Assembly: GCA_964020155.1 (NCBI GenBank)
Contig: OZ026560.1
Span: 1,769,501-1,833,500, forward strand
Reading direction: 5' to 3'
Origin: Chondrilla cf. caribensis
Taxonomy: Eukaryota; Porifera; Demospongiae; Chondrillida; Chondrillidae
Length of the DNA stretch: 64,000 nucleotides
Shown: positions 39,845 through 52,333 of the stretch, in pieces
Layout: the number at the start of each line of letters is the position of its first letter
How positions within the stretch are numbered: the first letter of the stretch is position 1
Made by a program: the position numbers and the translations under genes
Notes under the pieces: generated by a model
The model's database searches: none
What the model saw: the letters and a program-made list of their open reading frames with translations, nothing else
What the model was told of the DNA's origin: nothing

Positions 39845-40971
39845 GTCTTTCCTGCATGGGAATACAATGACAGACACTTATTTTAGTGTAGAAAGGCATT
39901 TATCATGTTACTTCAAAATTTTAGGCTTCTTTATCTGTGTGCTTACTTCACATACATACCTTTAATAGTAGAGTAGTAGTGTCATACATATTCTGTATCC
40001 AACTACATTTAAATAATTTTGAAAATTATTATGCCAGCCTCACCTTACATGCACATGCTATAACAGGCATTGTATGACAATTCATTGACAATAATATTAT
40101 GCAGAACATGATTGCATGGGTCATTAGTATATTTAAATCTTGCAATTATTGATTATAATAATAATATGATTGTATGTATATAGCATTGTATACTGTACTT
40201 TTATACTATTATACAGTGGAACCTCCATAATCTGGCCATCTAGGGACCACTCATATTTGGCTGGATTATGGAGGTGGACAGATTAAAAGGTTCCTCTGAA
40301 AACCGTACAATGCAATAAGAATTAGTATCAATGATTTCAAATGATTGACATTGAATAGTATACAATGTACGTGCAATATCAATAATAATATATAAGTTCC
40401 TGTACCTGCATGGACCCATTCCTATCTCCATTGTTGGTGTGGCACTGGGGAGATCAAGGCAAGAATGGGTCTGAGTACAAGACTAACCCCGGCCTGAATG
40501 ATAATTAATGAACACTTGTCCATCAATCAGGACCAGTTATTATGCATGTTGTCCATGCACTGCACTGCATGTGGAACAGTTGCCCATGCATATATAAGGA
40601 ATTTATGATCAAGTCATGGATATTTATTCGAATAAATTATCCATGATCAAACAGTACACAATCGAAATATTATTATAGGAAAGTTCATTTTGAATGTCTC
40701 AAGGAATATCCTTTGCAGGGAGGTATTGCCTTGTGTCCTAGGCCTCTATCCAGACTGATAGTTCTAATTAATCTTAAATCTACCAGCATTATTAGAGATC
40801 ATCAACTCTACACAGACAATGTAGAATATGCGTATGTACAGTACATAAGTGTATATAAGAGTGTATGTGTTGTACATATGCATACTTGTTTATATTTCAA
40901 CTGTATTATTGTTTGCTATAATATAAAGGAAACAATTATAAGAAATTCTGTCCTGATTCTATATTCCTGAG
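39845..40971. other. Convergent 3' intergenic region (RPTP and MRG15)
   Basis: The two genes end tail to tail here. The stretch is AT-rich, with a CAGTGGAACC-type palindromic element at 40214-40290 and an AATAAA at about 40630 on the plus strand. No gene recognised. The boundaries of the two 3' UTRs cannot be placed. Confidence 0.5.
40214..40290. mobile_element. CAGTGGAACC-type pogo-like MITE fragment
   Basis: CAGTGGAACCTCCATAATCTGG pairs with an inverted CTGGATTATGGAGGTGG about 35 bp away. The CAGTGGAACCTC start after TA is typical of pogo/Tigger-related ends. A similar GGATTATGGAGGTTCAA block lies in RPTP intron 1 at 32820-32838. Confidence 0.55.
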
Positions 40972-43900
40972 CTACGTATACTGAGCATTGAAAAACTTTC
41001 CTTCATTTTCTTCCAAGAACCTATCAATCATAGAAATAATTGACAAAAAGAAAACAGTATCATGTACATTTCATACACATACAGTGGAGTCTGAAAAATA
41101 AATATGAAATTAACAAAACCTCTGGAGATATCAGAGGTTCTGTTTAGTAGAATTCCACCTATCAGAGATCAATAATATTATTCTGAGCCAGAGATTGTTG
41201 TGACAAATATACCCATTTGTTAGTTTTAGTACTAAATCACAACATGTAGAGTGATCTTCCTAATAACCAATACACAGAGGAAATACACATCTCACGCCTT
41301 CATCCAATGCTATTGCTGTATTACAAGAAACTATTTAAACAACGGGTACTGTACATGCAATACAGCAAAGGTTTAATACCTCAAAAATTCTTCCAGTTGG
41401 TTTGTCAGCAACAAAGCATCTTCTGACTCCAAAAGCATGTGCACAAGATAGTTACCAATCTTCACTGTGCAACAATAATGAAAAGTAAGTAGCACAATGT
41501 ACGTATGAGGAGTAACACAATATTATCAGGAACATTAGCTCAGGGATCAAATCTTAAAAGAATGCAAACCAATTAATAGCATCAACAATCAAAGCTAGCA
41601 TTTTCAACGCTGCGTGTAGTCTACACTATGGCTAGTCACAAGGGAATTCACACACTAACTAGCAAACCTCATGTCCACTTGTAAAACATTCTACAAAACC
41701 TATGCCATTACCCTACACATCACACATGAAATACATAAAATTTTGATGAAAACTCTTCTTGAACTATGGAGCTAGTGCACTCTGCTTACCAAATAATCTA
41801 AGCAAATGTTCAGCTCCATACACATCAGATTCTTGTATTCCATCTTTCTTTGCAAACATCTATGAGAAAGAAACAAAGTTAACATAGTTTTTAAAGAACC
41901 CATAGGTACATCCGAACACTATGAACAGCAGTCAACATTACCAAAGGTCACAGGAGAACACAGTTAGGCACAGTTAGAAAATAACCTTGGCAAACACATT
42001 CAAACGCAGTGGGATAGATCTTATTACTTAGCCAAGGAGGCTGACAAGGGGCTAGTATTGAGTACATTCAACACAGTTAGCAAAGAACCCTCAACTGGTG
42101 AACACATGTATAACACAAGTGCATATAGACCAACACTGTTATTAACGAACACAGGTGTACACATTCAAACACAGTTAGAGAATACCTCTGGTGAACACAG
42201 GTACATGTGAAGATGTGATGAAAACACATTAAGCACTGTTACTAAAAAAACAAAGGAGTACATTGAATAGGAACACACAAAACATACCTTGTCATATTGG
42301 GATCTTTCTGCATTATAAAGAAGGTGAATACCCAACATTTCGTTGAAATAAGTCTTTAAACCAAACGCACACTCCCTTGCCACACCGGTACTGGTAAAAA
42401 GGGAAGAATAGATGATTTCCCATGCACTTCAGGTGTGCCTACCAACTGCAGTGTAATATCATGGAAGGTTATAGCTAATTATAGTATAGGGTATTGTCTA
42501 GAATGGGAATATTTTGAGCAGAACATTTGTCAATAATTCCTGACACATTTGGACTATGCAGGCCTTTATCAGTTACAATGCAAGGAAATACAATATACAC
42601 AAACTGGTATGCTGTCTGTAGAATACTGTAGCATGGAGTACACTTTTACCTGATCACAACAATACAGGTGAACCCTATTGGGAATGTTCCAGCTAATAGA
42701 ATTGAGTTTGTACATATATTAAGGTACATGTGTATGCATAGCCATAGCATACACACCAGCACAAACAAATTACAGGAGTGTCACTATACAATGACACATC
42801 CTGTCTGTCTGTTTCAAATACAGTACAGTAAATACTCGTTATTCTGCCATAATTTGTTTTTGAAGAATATGGTGGATTAATATGTTTGGTGAATTAAGTG
42901 GTTATATTGATAGGTACTGGTACATTATATCGGTACTGGGAATCATGGCAGATTAAAAGGTTTGCCAAACAAAGAGATGGCGGATTAATGAGAATTCACT
43001 ATACGTGTCAAGCCAGTGCAAGGATTTAGAATATAGTATGCATACAACATAGGTACAGCACTGCCAATGGAGTACATAGCCACAATTCAAGAGATATCAT
43101 CGTACATACATGCTGTACATTATTAATAATGAGTGAAGTAGCTAAGTACACTGTTTATGAGATACAGGACATAATGCATCCAATTGTTTTTGTCACAATT
43201 AAATAAACACCTGTTACACAACACATTGATAAGTTTGTATCAGGGGGATAGCACATGCAGATACAGACTGTACAATGAACATGAGGTACGTAGATTTACC
43301 TTGATGAGGCAGGATTAGACTTGGAAACATATTCACAATATTCATCCAGTAGTTCAGAAACAGTGGGGGATGCTGGCAGGGATACTAGCTAAATGCATAA
43401 ACCAATGGTACAATACGTGATGATAAAGTAAATTCGATTCAGAGGTTACTCCTACAAACCTTCTTAGAAGCAATCATTTCAGCATCATGTACTAGCTTGA
43501 GCTTGAAGGCTTCTGGGATAACAATACTGATAACCTCCGTGTTCTCCTTCAACAACACAAAGTCAAATTCAGCAGTTATGCAGCAGCATTAAGAAGAAAT
43601 TTAGTGGACAGTTACACATACATAGTACATACATGTACATACGTACATGCATTAAGTAATAGATGAACCACAACACACCAAGTGCAGTACTTTCCTACTG
43701 TAGCTTATGTTCCCATGAGTGCAGCTAACATTGGCTGTCAAAGGGAATCTGTCAACGTCCTTGATTGGGTGTTAATTGACATCTATCAATTAACCCAACC
43801 TTTAGTCTCCTAGCTCAACATAAATTACATGGTATTCTACTGAACACATAATTCCAATGAATATTATGTGATGGTTGATCGAATCTGTGTGATACAGATT

Positions 43901-46530
43901 CTCTTACATATGGAAAAATTCTTGATAAAGATTGAGTCAATCTGAGAATGGGTAGTATTTGTTTTTCGCAGTCACAATATGAAGATTGGCTTTATGATGT
44001 ACAGTATTAGATGCTGAAGCTGATTGAAAAATACAGCTATTGTGATAGTGTGAATACACTCAGTGGTGATGTATGAGCATTAGGGATTATAAACAGAGAG
44101 TCCGGGATTCTTTAAAAGCACAAACACACACTGAGATCCAGCCATCTTACAACGAAGGATAGAGTTAAGGAAAAATGAATGACATCTGGATAAGAGTCAC
44201 GTAATTCCCACTAGCCCCTGGTGTGCAACAGTTGTCCAGTGTCATCCTCATTGGTCACAGAATTATAGATTTACTGTGCCTTCATGAGTGCTATGTATCC
44301 CGGCTTTATTTCATTTTTGTGCCTCAGAACTCGGCTGCACACATGTGGCCTTTTATTATATACGTAGCTTCAAGCACACTCTTGCCAATTCCAGAGATCC
44401 CATGATGAATAATAATAATATACGTATGCTATACCTTCGTATGTACATACACAAGTACAATATTATGTGTTTTACACTTGCATACACACAACACAGAACA
44501 TCCTCACCTGTTCATTGTGACCTTTATACTTAGTTCGACGTCGCTTTGATCTCTCCCTAGAAGACTCTCTCGATGGATCTCTGGATCCTTCTGCAGATTC
44601 CTCTACACAACAGAACATGCACAAATACATTATAGATTCATATAACTGTACACACTTGGTGTATGTATGGACATAAACCATTATTTATTTTTCATATGTG
44701 CACAGATATCATGGCAAAAAGTTATGTGCACATTCACACGCATACAACATAATGTATAGATTATACATCTTGTGAAAATAAACAGTTATAATGCCATAAA
44801 GACATACATACATATACACAGTGAATTCTTGTTAACCTGCCACTGCTTCATCTGCCACACCTCTCTTATCCACCACAATTTACCAATAGCAATATAATAT
44901 ACAAGTACTAATGAATATCCAGTTAATCCATCATAGCTTTTGAAAATGAATTGTGGTGGATAAACGAGAATTCACTGTAGTACATAAGTGTAAACTTACA
45001 TACCGCCACCCTTTCTCTTTAATCCCTTTCTTCCTCTTTTAATGGGTAGCAAAAACGTGATTAATGCTCAAATCATGCAGCTGGAAGCAAACTAACAATA
45101 GTACAATACCTGTCATATAATCGTTTTAATTCTTGCTGCTTTGCCAAATTTTGCTCATTGTGCTTCAAAATTTTGGATTCTGAAATCCATTCGTCCCAAC
45201 TTGAGTAAAGAAATACATACACACAGCATGACAAATCCAGTAAGACTGCATCATACAGAAGTAGTAGACATACAGTTGGTTACAATATCAATTAGGTGAT
45301 CAAGTGAAGCAAGGTGATATATGAGCATTTAAAAGCAAGTTTTAGACACAGCAATCCTTATTCTGCAAGCAATAAACAATCTACGTTGCATGACTTGTTA
45401 TGTTCAGGGATATTTTACTATTCCAATTTACACAAGCCATTACAATAGCATAACAGCTCACTTACACTTTGCTCCATCCACTATAATGGACATAGTATTT
45501 AGTTTCCTTTTCCTTCTCAATCTTAAGACACTGTAGAGTATAAATACATCATAGTATCTCAATATATAAATGACTATTTACAGGAGTGTATATTTACAAA
45601 TAATTGTTTTTAACTTAAAATATATCATAGAGTGCAATAGCACTTCATGTGTATGGATGACACGAGAAAATGGCGGCCTATATCACCCATACATTACTGT
45701 TTTGTAAAAATATCATTAACCACAGGTAGATCCATGAGGAAAATCCCTACCAGCACCATAAGATCTATGCTAGCACTGTGTACACTCTCAGTCTCCAGTT
45801 TACCAAAAGGTCACGAGAGTTTGGTGTAAACAAGCTTCCTAATAAGGCAGTCCATTAACACATCAACCCAACAATCAACCATTGTGAAGGCATAAGACTG
45901 GCTGCATGAACTGAAGAGTACCATTTTAAAGCAAATCCACATTTTTTGTTTTTGAAAAGTAGCTATATAGATAGCTGCATGAACCTTTATTTTCCGGGTA
46001 ACATTGGTTATCTCTACACAAGCCTGGCCATACCACAGTGGTAAACAGTGCTCAGTTAAGTGTGCTATTAGAGGTACCTTATGCCATTCTACAAGGTATC
46101 TAGCTTAGGGTGATGCCTATGCACCCCAGGAGCCACCCTGGACCCGCCTTTGATGGTATTTCATCTGACATGGAGTATCCATCATTGATGGGAACGTCCC
46201 ATGATTGATGACATGGTCTCTAATGATTTTGTTTTCACTCTTTTGCGTCCGATTAGGTACATTATCCGGGAATAGTACCTTTACTCTCCTAACGATCCTT
46301 CACGTGGTAAGGTTCTACCATTGTTCTCAACTGGTACGGATTGGCAATCCTTGATTCCTTTCCATACGCACCAATAATATAAACCCACCAATACGCAGCG
46401 AGAAACGGGAGCTATGTAAGTCTAAAGTTATAGAAACACAAATCAAACGTACCTTAGCCTCGTATAATAATAATCCATGATAGCACAATACTTTTTCCCC
46501 TTCAGAGAACTTCGTCTTGCTAACTGGCAT
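40972..46530 (-). CDS. MORF4L1: MRG15 chromodomain protein (mortality factor 4-like 1)
   Basis: Eleven exons join in phase to 280 codons: 46530-46453, 45530-45466, 45199-45110, 45035-45004, 44602-44508, 43546-43460, 43388-43300, 42390-42288, 41859-41790, 41464-41380 and 41020-40972. The N-terminal chromo barrel reads KFSEGEKVLCYHGLLLYEAK, then YYVHYSGWSKVWDEWI, with the aromatic cage positions of MRG15. A basic, Ser/Arg-rich linker (SKRRRTKYKGH) follows, and then the MRG domain from IVIPEAFKLKLVHD through FGLKTYFNEMLGIHLLYNAE to LLTNQLEEFLRFLEENEGKF. MRG15 binds methylated H3K36 and is a subunit of NuA4 and Sin3 complexes. Human MRG15 short form is 323 residues, so this is slightly short, mainly in the linker. 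It is head-to-head with FBP across 105 bp. Confidence 0.92.
41935..42230. repeat. GAACACAG-type degenerate repeat in an MRG15 intron
   Basis: GAACACAGTTAG, AACACAGTTAGAAAATA, TGGTGAACACAGG and AACACATTCAAACAC recur irregularly between exons 8 and 9. The motif is the same as in the ELL intron repeat at 29400-29745. Confidence 0.65.
42826..43001. mobile_element. Short pogo-like MITE
   Basis: The left end CAGTAAATACTCGTTATTCTG and the right end GAATTCACTATA are imperfect inverted repeats, with inner CTGCCA/TGGCGG also paired. About 175 bp, in an MRG15 intron. Same family as 44819-44977. Confidence 0.6.
44819..44977. mobile_element. Short pogo-like MITE, well preserved
   Basis: CAGTGAATTCTTGTTAACC at the left and ACGAGAATTCACTG at the right form TIRs of about 25 bp; inner ATCCACCACAATT/AATTGTGGTGGAT are also inverted. 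159 bp, in an MRG15 intron. TA follows the right end. Confidence 0.7.
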
Positions 46531-46635
46531 TGTCACGTGCTTATCACGTGTGATTCATTGTAGTGTCTATGATCAAATTGTCTCTGTAGTTCACAGTATT
46601 CACTTCCGGGACCTGTCAAGAACCTTGAGTGAAGA
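46531..46635. promoter_or_regulatory. Bidirectional promoter of MRG15 and FBP
   Basis: 105 bp between the two start codons. It holds two CACGTG E-boxes (46534-46539 and 46545-46550), 11 bp apart and just upstream of the MRG15 ATG, and CACTTCCGGGA (ETS type) near 46605. No TATA box. Regulation by bHLH and ETS factors is inferred. Confidence 0.6.
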
Positions 46636-48419
46636 ATGGCTGGGGAAATTGAGACCAATTCCATGACATTGACTCGCTTTGTTCTCAACGAACAGCATAA
46701 GATCCCCGAAGCTACTGGGAATCTCACTCTTCTGTTGAATTCTTTGATGACTGCTATTAAAGCTGTATCCTCGGCTGTGAGGATGTCTGGCTTTGCTAAA
46801 CTGTATGTCTGGGTACTTGTGTGTACTCCACCTCTATATGTAGTTGCTAAACCCTGGCTATATAATCCGTATTGTGTAGTTTGCTGATATGATCGCTGTA
46901 GAATGATAGACAACCTGGGAAGGTAGTTAGGGGTAGTAGTCTTGCGTATCCCGACCCTTATAGGTATCTAGGGTCTATGGTTGGATCAAGTGGGATATTC
47001 CACGGCCAGTTTATCTGACAAATGAGCCATAAGTTCTATATTATGGGGAGAGGCTCCATAATAGTCCAAGACTGTAAGCATACATACACATTATGCTACC
47101 TTATTGCTGTACCTGAAAGTAAAACTTTGCACAAGAGGTGAAAAGTAGCTGTAGTTGAAGTTTCAATGCACATCAGACTTTATTGTATTGATGCTCATTT
47201 CTTTCAGTGGTTCAGTTGTTGGCTCCACTAATATCCAAGGAGAAGAAGTGAAGAAGCTCGATGTTCTTGCCAATGATTTATTCATCAATATGCTAAAGTC
47301 TTCATTTCAGGTATGTGCTGATACTTGTGGCAATGGCCATATCTACTCCTCTGTTTTCTACTATTATCAATAAGGTTGGCGTAATGTTGTCTGAGGAGAA
47401 TGACAAGCTTATTGAGGTTGGTGACGGTCAGAGAGGAAATTATGTGGTTGCCTTTGACCCCCTGGATGGTTCTTCCAACATTGATTGTTTGGTCTCAATT
47501 GGTTCCATTTTTGGCATTTGGAAGAAAGTGAGGATTTAAAAATGCTCTGTTGAAGCTAACTTTGTGGCCAATTCATTGAGGCAACATGGTTATCTTTACT
47601 ACTCCACAGGTGTGCATGGATGCTCCTGCTTGTAAAGATGACATTGTACAACCAGGTAGGAAGATGGTAGCAGCTGGGTATGCACTGTATGGTAGTGCAA
47701 CTATGGTCGTGCTGTCAACTGGGAGTGGTGTTCATGGATTCACCCTTGACCCGGTATGCTGGTTCACAGAGTATTTGTATTTATTGTCGTATACATGGCA
47801 CGCATGCATCTGACTCCCTCATGTAGTCTATTGGGGAATTTTTGTTAACTGATTTGGATATGAAAATACCCCCAAGGGGGAAAATTTTCTCCATCAACGA
47901 GGGTTATTCTCAGTATTGGGATGAATCTGTCAAGAAATATGTGGACAAGTGCAAGAATCCAGGAGTGAGATGACTGAATGTTTCAATGCTTAGTACCTTA
48001 CAATATGCATCACAAACTGTGTTGTCTTAACTTTGCCACCTTCTGAAGGAGGGTAAGGCTCCATTAGGTGCAAGGTATGTTGGCTCCATGGTAGCTGACA
48101 TGCACAGGACTCTGAAGTACGGTGGTATTTTTATGTACCCTGCAACTTCCAAATCTCCGAGTGGAAAGGTATGTGTTCTTAAACTGCTGTTGGTTGACAT
48201 GTATGTCTCCTATTATTCGTGCAACCTTGTCTACAGCTGCGACTGCAATATGAGTGTAATCCCATGGCATACATCATTGAGCAAGCTGGAGGCAAGGCTG
48301 ATTCTGGAGATGGTCCTATTCTTGACATCAAGCCAACTGATATCCATCAAAGAGCTCCAATATTCATAGGATCCAAGGGGAATGTTGATGACTACTTGGC
48401 CATCAGAAGAGGAAAGTAA
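46636..48419 (+). CDS. FBP1: Fructose-1,6-bisphosphatase
   Basis: Seven exons join in phase to 335 codons: 46636-46802, 47208-47310, 47375-47527, 47610-47753, 47827-47964, 48049-48168 and 48237-48419. This is close to the usual 335-340 residues. The enzyme hydrolyses fructose-1,6-bisphosphate to fructose-6-phosphate in cytosolic gluconeogenesis. Visible features: the N-terminal AMP-site helix region ([20 protein letters not shown]), [19 protein letters not shown], the metal-binding signature [50 protein letters not shown] and TDIHQRAP. All catalytic motifs are intact. It is divergent from MRG15. Vertebrate FBP1/FBP2 cannot be told apart here. Confidence 0.95.
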
Positions 48420-48741
48420 TGAACACTTCATTATTCATCATAGGATTTGATAATATACATGAATTGCCAGTAGTGTGTTTAGTATGACCTCATTAATTGT
48501 AGATCAATAATTGAATATAACTTATTCTAGTGATGTTTACTTTGGTTATGTAAAATTGAATTCACACAGATGAACATGCACATATCACACACACACACAC
48601 ACACACATGTTCGATCATTTGCGAAGCCTATTATTGTACCGTATCATTTTGTGAACGTTCATGTAGAAAGACATGCGTTGTTAACAATATAAATGTAGAG
48701 TTCTATTTCACGCGCACCAAAATGACAGCCCACGTTATTTA

Positions 48742-49851
48742 AAGGTAAGGTGCCCTAATTTCGAACAATCCCTAATTCCGAACACCTAATCTTGAGAACT
48801 GCTGGATAACCTTAGGAATCAACTATCACAGCCTAAGGGGAGGACTACACCTCAAGTTTACTGATACGCAGGTATAACATGTGGGATCCTGGCCGTAAAC
48901 AAAATGGCCGCCGGAAAAATACACCTAATATTTCTGACTTTTTCTTACTCCAGAATCGGTCCAATGCAGAAAAGAATAGTTAGAATACTTCTTTCACATT
49001 AAAACTAAGCCTTCATCTCTTAAATACTTTGCAACTTTCTCATTTGATGGAAATATTCCGCATGTCGTCGTACGTATGAAAAAGGCTTTAAAAAAAAGGC
49101 GGAATACTTAACGGAAGGTACGAGTTTAACTTTCTAGCTCGAAACATTCCTAATAATGATAGCTAACTTTTCACCGTGTAGCTTGTTGATTTCTTTCTCC
49201 ATTCCCGAGATATGACGGTTTTTGTCGGTTTGTGGCAAGAGGCAAAAAACATAATCCGTCACATGTTGACAATGGGAGCGAATATAAACAAGCTACACGG
49301 TGAAAAGTTAGTTTCATCCTTCTTCTACCCAATAACGACGAATACGAAGCTCTGGGCTGCAGTTAAGCATTCCGCCTTTTCCCGAGAAGTTCAGCTATGC
49401 TCGAAGCCTAGAACAGTCCTCCAGATCACGTTACTGTCACGAGGCTAAGATTACGTAAGCACGAATATGTAATCATGACGCCCACAATTCATTCGCACGA
49501 CTGGTGTCTCTCCGTACATAAGATAGGCGAATCTTGTTCAAAGTAAGATTTTAATAATAGACGATCTATAAAGGGAAGAAAAACGTACGCTTGCGGCTGT
49601 TTATTCGTACATTTAAATTCGTGCCTTAGAAATGTCAATGATCATCATGCGGATTGCGTGTGACTCGCCCACACTACCATTGACTTAATTGTTTATATAA
49701 CACCTTAACCACAAAATTTGAGTCGACGCCCTCGAATCTCACATGTTATACCTGCGTAAGATTTGTCAAGACGACAGTTGTCACCATTGATCAGCTAGAG
49801 GCCGCATGTGTTCGGAATTAGGGACTGTTCGAAATTAGGACACCTTACCTT
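48742..49851. mobile_element. Long-TIR (foldback-like) non-autonomous DNA transposon
   Basis: The left end, AAGGTAAGGTGCCCTAATTTCG, and the right end (TTAGGACACCTTACCTT) are inverted repeats of at least 45 bp that include CCCTAATTCCGAACAC. Further inside, ACGCAGGTATAACATGTGGG (48866) is inverted at 49738, and TAACTTTTCACCGTGTAGCTTG (49163) is inverted at 49287. The whole 1.1 kb is therefore largely a nested palindrome. No transposase frame. Lies 3' of FBP. Confidence 0.75.
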
Positions 49852-50653
49852 ATAGATCTAGTACTAGAGAAACAACGTGACCTTCATTTTGGTGGAAGAC
49901 TGACTTAGGTGAGTAACTCTATTATCTATTCCTACATTGATCCTCTTAGCCCGGGTAAATTTTCAAGAGTCATTTCATGGGGATTGCTCTTATAATTACT
50001 TTAAAGAAGATGTTAATACGTAGGTATAGCTACTCAGTCATGCGTCTATTCTTACTCTAAATCACGGAAATTGTTGAAATATAGTATATTCTATATAGTG
50101 CTGGTGGATATCCACTTGAAGGTTATTCAGCTAGTTAGTCCCCATCAATATCTCAATATACTGATTGAATATTGCGATATTCCCTTGCTTAAATCTTCTA
50201 CAATAATCATTTCTTGCTAACACAATTCAGCTTCTCTATAGACTTCAGCAGTGGTTTCACATGGCCTTTAATGTCTAGGTGTGCAACAGCTATTTAACTT
50301 TTTGATTATTTATCTAGTTATTTAACTATCGCTGTTGTAGCACACCTAGACAGGCTACAACTACAACACAGCCTCAGATATATTGATAATATATCATGTA
50401 TGATGTCTTGATACTGATGATACATGATATTTTTATTTTTATTTTGTGAAATACTACAAATATTGTCGTATTGGCCAACGATAATGGTATGATAGTCCAT
50501 CCTAACCCTACTCTAGCCAACCGCAGTCTACCACTTTAGTGTAGGATCAATTGATGTTTATAATTACTGGACACAATACCAATTAAAAATAGACCATGTA
50601 GTAATTTGTAAAGAACAATCTATAAATAAACAAGGTATAATATTATTTGTAGT
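49852..50653. other. Intergenic, with a hairpin repeat at 50274-50350
   Basis: No gene seen. At 50274-50350, TCTAGGTGTGCAACAGC pairs with GCTGTTGTAGCACACCTAGA around a TATTTAAC core. The adjoining TAGACAGGCTACAACTA matches, in inverse orientation, GTTGTAGCCTGTCTAGGTGTGC at 28057-28078 in an ELL intron, so both belong to one dispersed element family. Confidence 0.6.
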
Positions 50654-50839
50654 TCAACAACTGTTACAGTACCAATTTTGTTTTTTTTTTGATGGTAATC
50701 TCTTTCTTCCAGTACATTTCAAGTGGTACCACCTCCCACATTTGCTGCATTCTAGCCACTTTTCTTCTTCATCTGTCACCTTTTTCCACTTGTGTATAAT
50801 ACATGTGTGTATTGTTGTCTGTAGTTTTGTTTTCATCAT
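50654..50839 (-). pseudogene. PHD-finger-like transposase remnant
   Basis: The minus frame WLECSKCGRWYHLKCTG followed by WYCNSC has the same single PHD-type zinc pattern as 32054-32251 and nothing else recognisable. The 5' part overlaps the duplicated gene X intronic block that begins at about 50797. Read as debris of a transposon. Confidence 0.45.
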
Positions 50840-51238
50840 GTTGTGGTGATGGTGTACGTATACATGTGTGTATACTATGTTGTTATGTGGGTACTTTTGT
50901 ATGTGTGGTCCTTCAATAGTTGCACAATAGTAACCTTCCCTAGGGTGGTTTCCAGGTGTGTGTAGGTTTGTAGTGTGATAGTGTTTGTGTATTGGTGTAG
51001 GTTTCGAGGTTCTTTATGAAGTGCATTGAATTTGTCTTTTCTAGGTTTGGTGTAGCTAGTTGTGGTTGTATATGGTATTAAAGGTGTCTGAGATTGTCCC
51101 AGCAGTGGTTGGTTGTATAGTCTGTCTGTGATGTACAGTTCATGGTTGATTCCACTTATAGGGTGGTTGTGGTTTACTTTGTTTGTCTGGTTGGTTGGTT
51201 GGTGAGTCAGTTGGTGTCCTGGGACATGTTCCTGTCAT
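50797..51238 (+). repeat. Duplicated gene X intronic block
   Basis: About 440 bp nearly identical to 61333-61780; its last about 230 bp also match 13010-13240. In the other two places it lies downstream of gene X exon 1, so here it marks the start of a gene X remnant whose exon 1 is missing. Confidence 0.8.
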
Positions 51239-51396
51239 GGCTAGTTGGTTCGTTGGCGTACTATTCACAATGTCTTGTACGTACTAGCTCTTTACATGTT
51301 GTGTTAATATGCATGCAACACTGGTGTACACCACGAAGTGTGGACATTGTGGACAACTTTCAATCTCCTCCCACATTTGTATTCTGTTCACTGTAG

Positions 51397-51724
51397 TGGT
51401 CTTGTTCATTGGTCCCTGCTGGCTAGCTTGGATGTGGAAAATCTCATTCTTGTCCTGACACTGGTTCTCCTGGAACAGAAGGTTGTGTTCCACTCAGGTA
51501 GACCAGCTCTGCTGACAGCAGTAGGAGAGGCCATCAAGAGCGTCCTGTTCCCTCTAAAGTGGCAGTGTACAGACATACCCATGTGTCTGTTATCACTGAC
51601 TACCTACATTCAAGCTCCTGTGCCATTTATTATTGGAATCGATAGCAGATACATGATGATGGCTGAAGAGTTCCCTGATGATGTAGCATTTACTAATTTG
51701 GATACAAATGCTATGAAATGGCAG
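51397..51724 (+). CDS. Gene X DENN-domain exon (partial gene)
   Basis: Bounded by a CACTGTAG acceptor and a GTGTGT donor, open as (S)GLVHWSLLASLDVENLILVL, then LLEQKVVFHSGRPALLTAVG, LFPLKWQCTDIPMCLLSL, QAPVPFIIGIDSRYM and NLDTNAMKWQ. This is a textbook cDENN core, closest in style to DENND4-type proteins. DENN domains are guanine exchange factors for Rab GTPases on membranes. The exon follows a gene X intronic block and precedes a gene X terminal exon (53769), so gene X is inferred to encode a DENN protein. Upstream uDENN exons are not seen in the window. Confidence 0.7.
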
Positions 51725-52249
51725 GTGTGTGTAGGGGGTGGGTGGATGCTTGTACGTACCATGTGTGTATAAGCGTACATGTGTGTGTGGTTGTGTGAGG
51801 ATGTTTGGGTGTGTGTGTGTATGTGTATATGCACATACTTGTGTTTGTGATTGTGCTCTCACTGTTTTCAAGTAGCTCTTGTTTTATGGGTGTGGTCCTG
51901 GTGAGTGTACTTTCATACTTTGTACAGTCGTACATGTGTGTCCAGTTGTGTTATGTTTTCAGTTTCATAACATTCTATGTTTTTAGTTGTCACATGTACA
52001 GTCTTATACTGGTATGTAGGCTCTGTATACTGTATATGCTTGCAGTACTTACGTATGGTACTGCTTGTAATAACCTGAATGTATTACACCTCAAGTACAG
52101 GAGTACGTATGGTTGAAAAAACAGGTGTGGTACAGCTAATGGTAGCAGTACGGGTGTTCTTTCACTACCTTGTCAAAGTGTTAATTGGATACTGCTGTAC
52201 TTACGTATGTCATGTTGTATTCTGCTATCAGTGGTAGATCTTGTAACAG

Positions 52250-52333
52250 AGGCTTGCTTCGGGTGACAACACTGCTGTGGAGAAGTTTACGGTCATCTCG
52301 GACCACCAATTACACCACACACGAGTTAAACTA
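52250..52333 (+). CDS. Possible next gene X exon
   Basis: 28 codons (RLASGDNTAVEKFTVISDHQ, then LHHTRVKL) between a TTGTAACAG acceptor and a GTAAGT donor, phase 0 at both ends, which fits the phase-0 end of the DENN exon. No family match, so this is weak. Around 53218-53297 another exon-like stretch, GSEVNFIQFAASILE, meets an in-frame TAG before a GTAAGT donor, which hints that this gene X copy is decaying. Confidence 0.35.
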
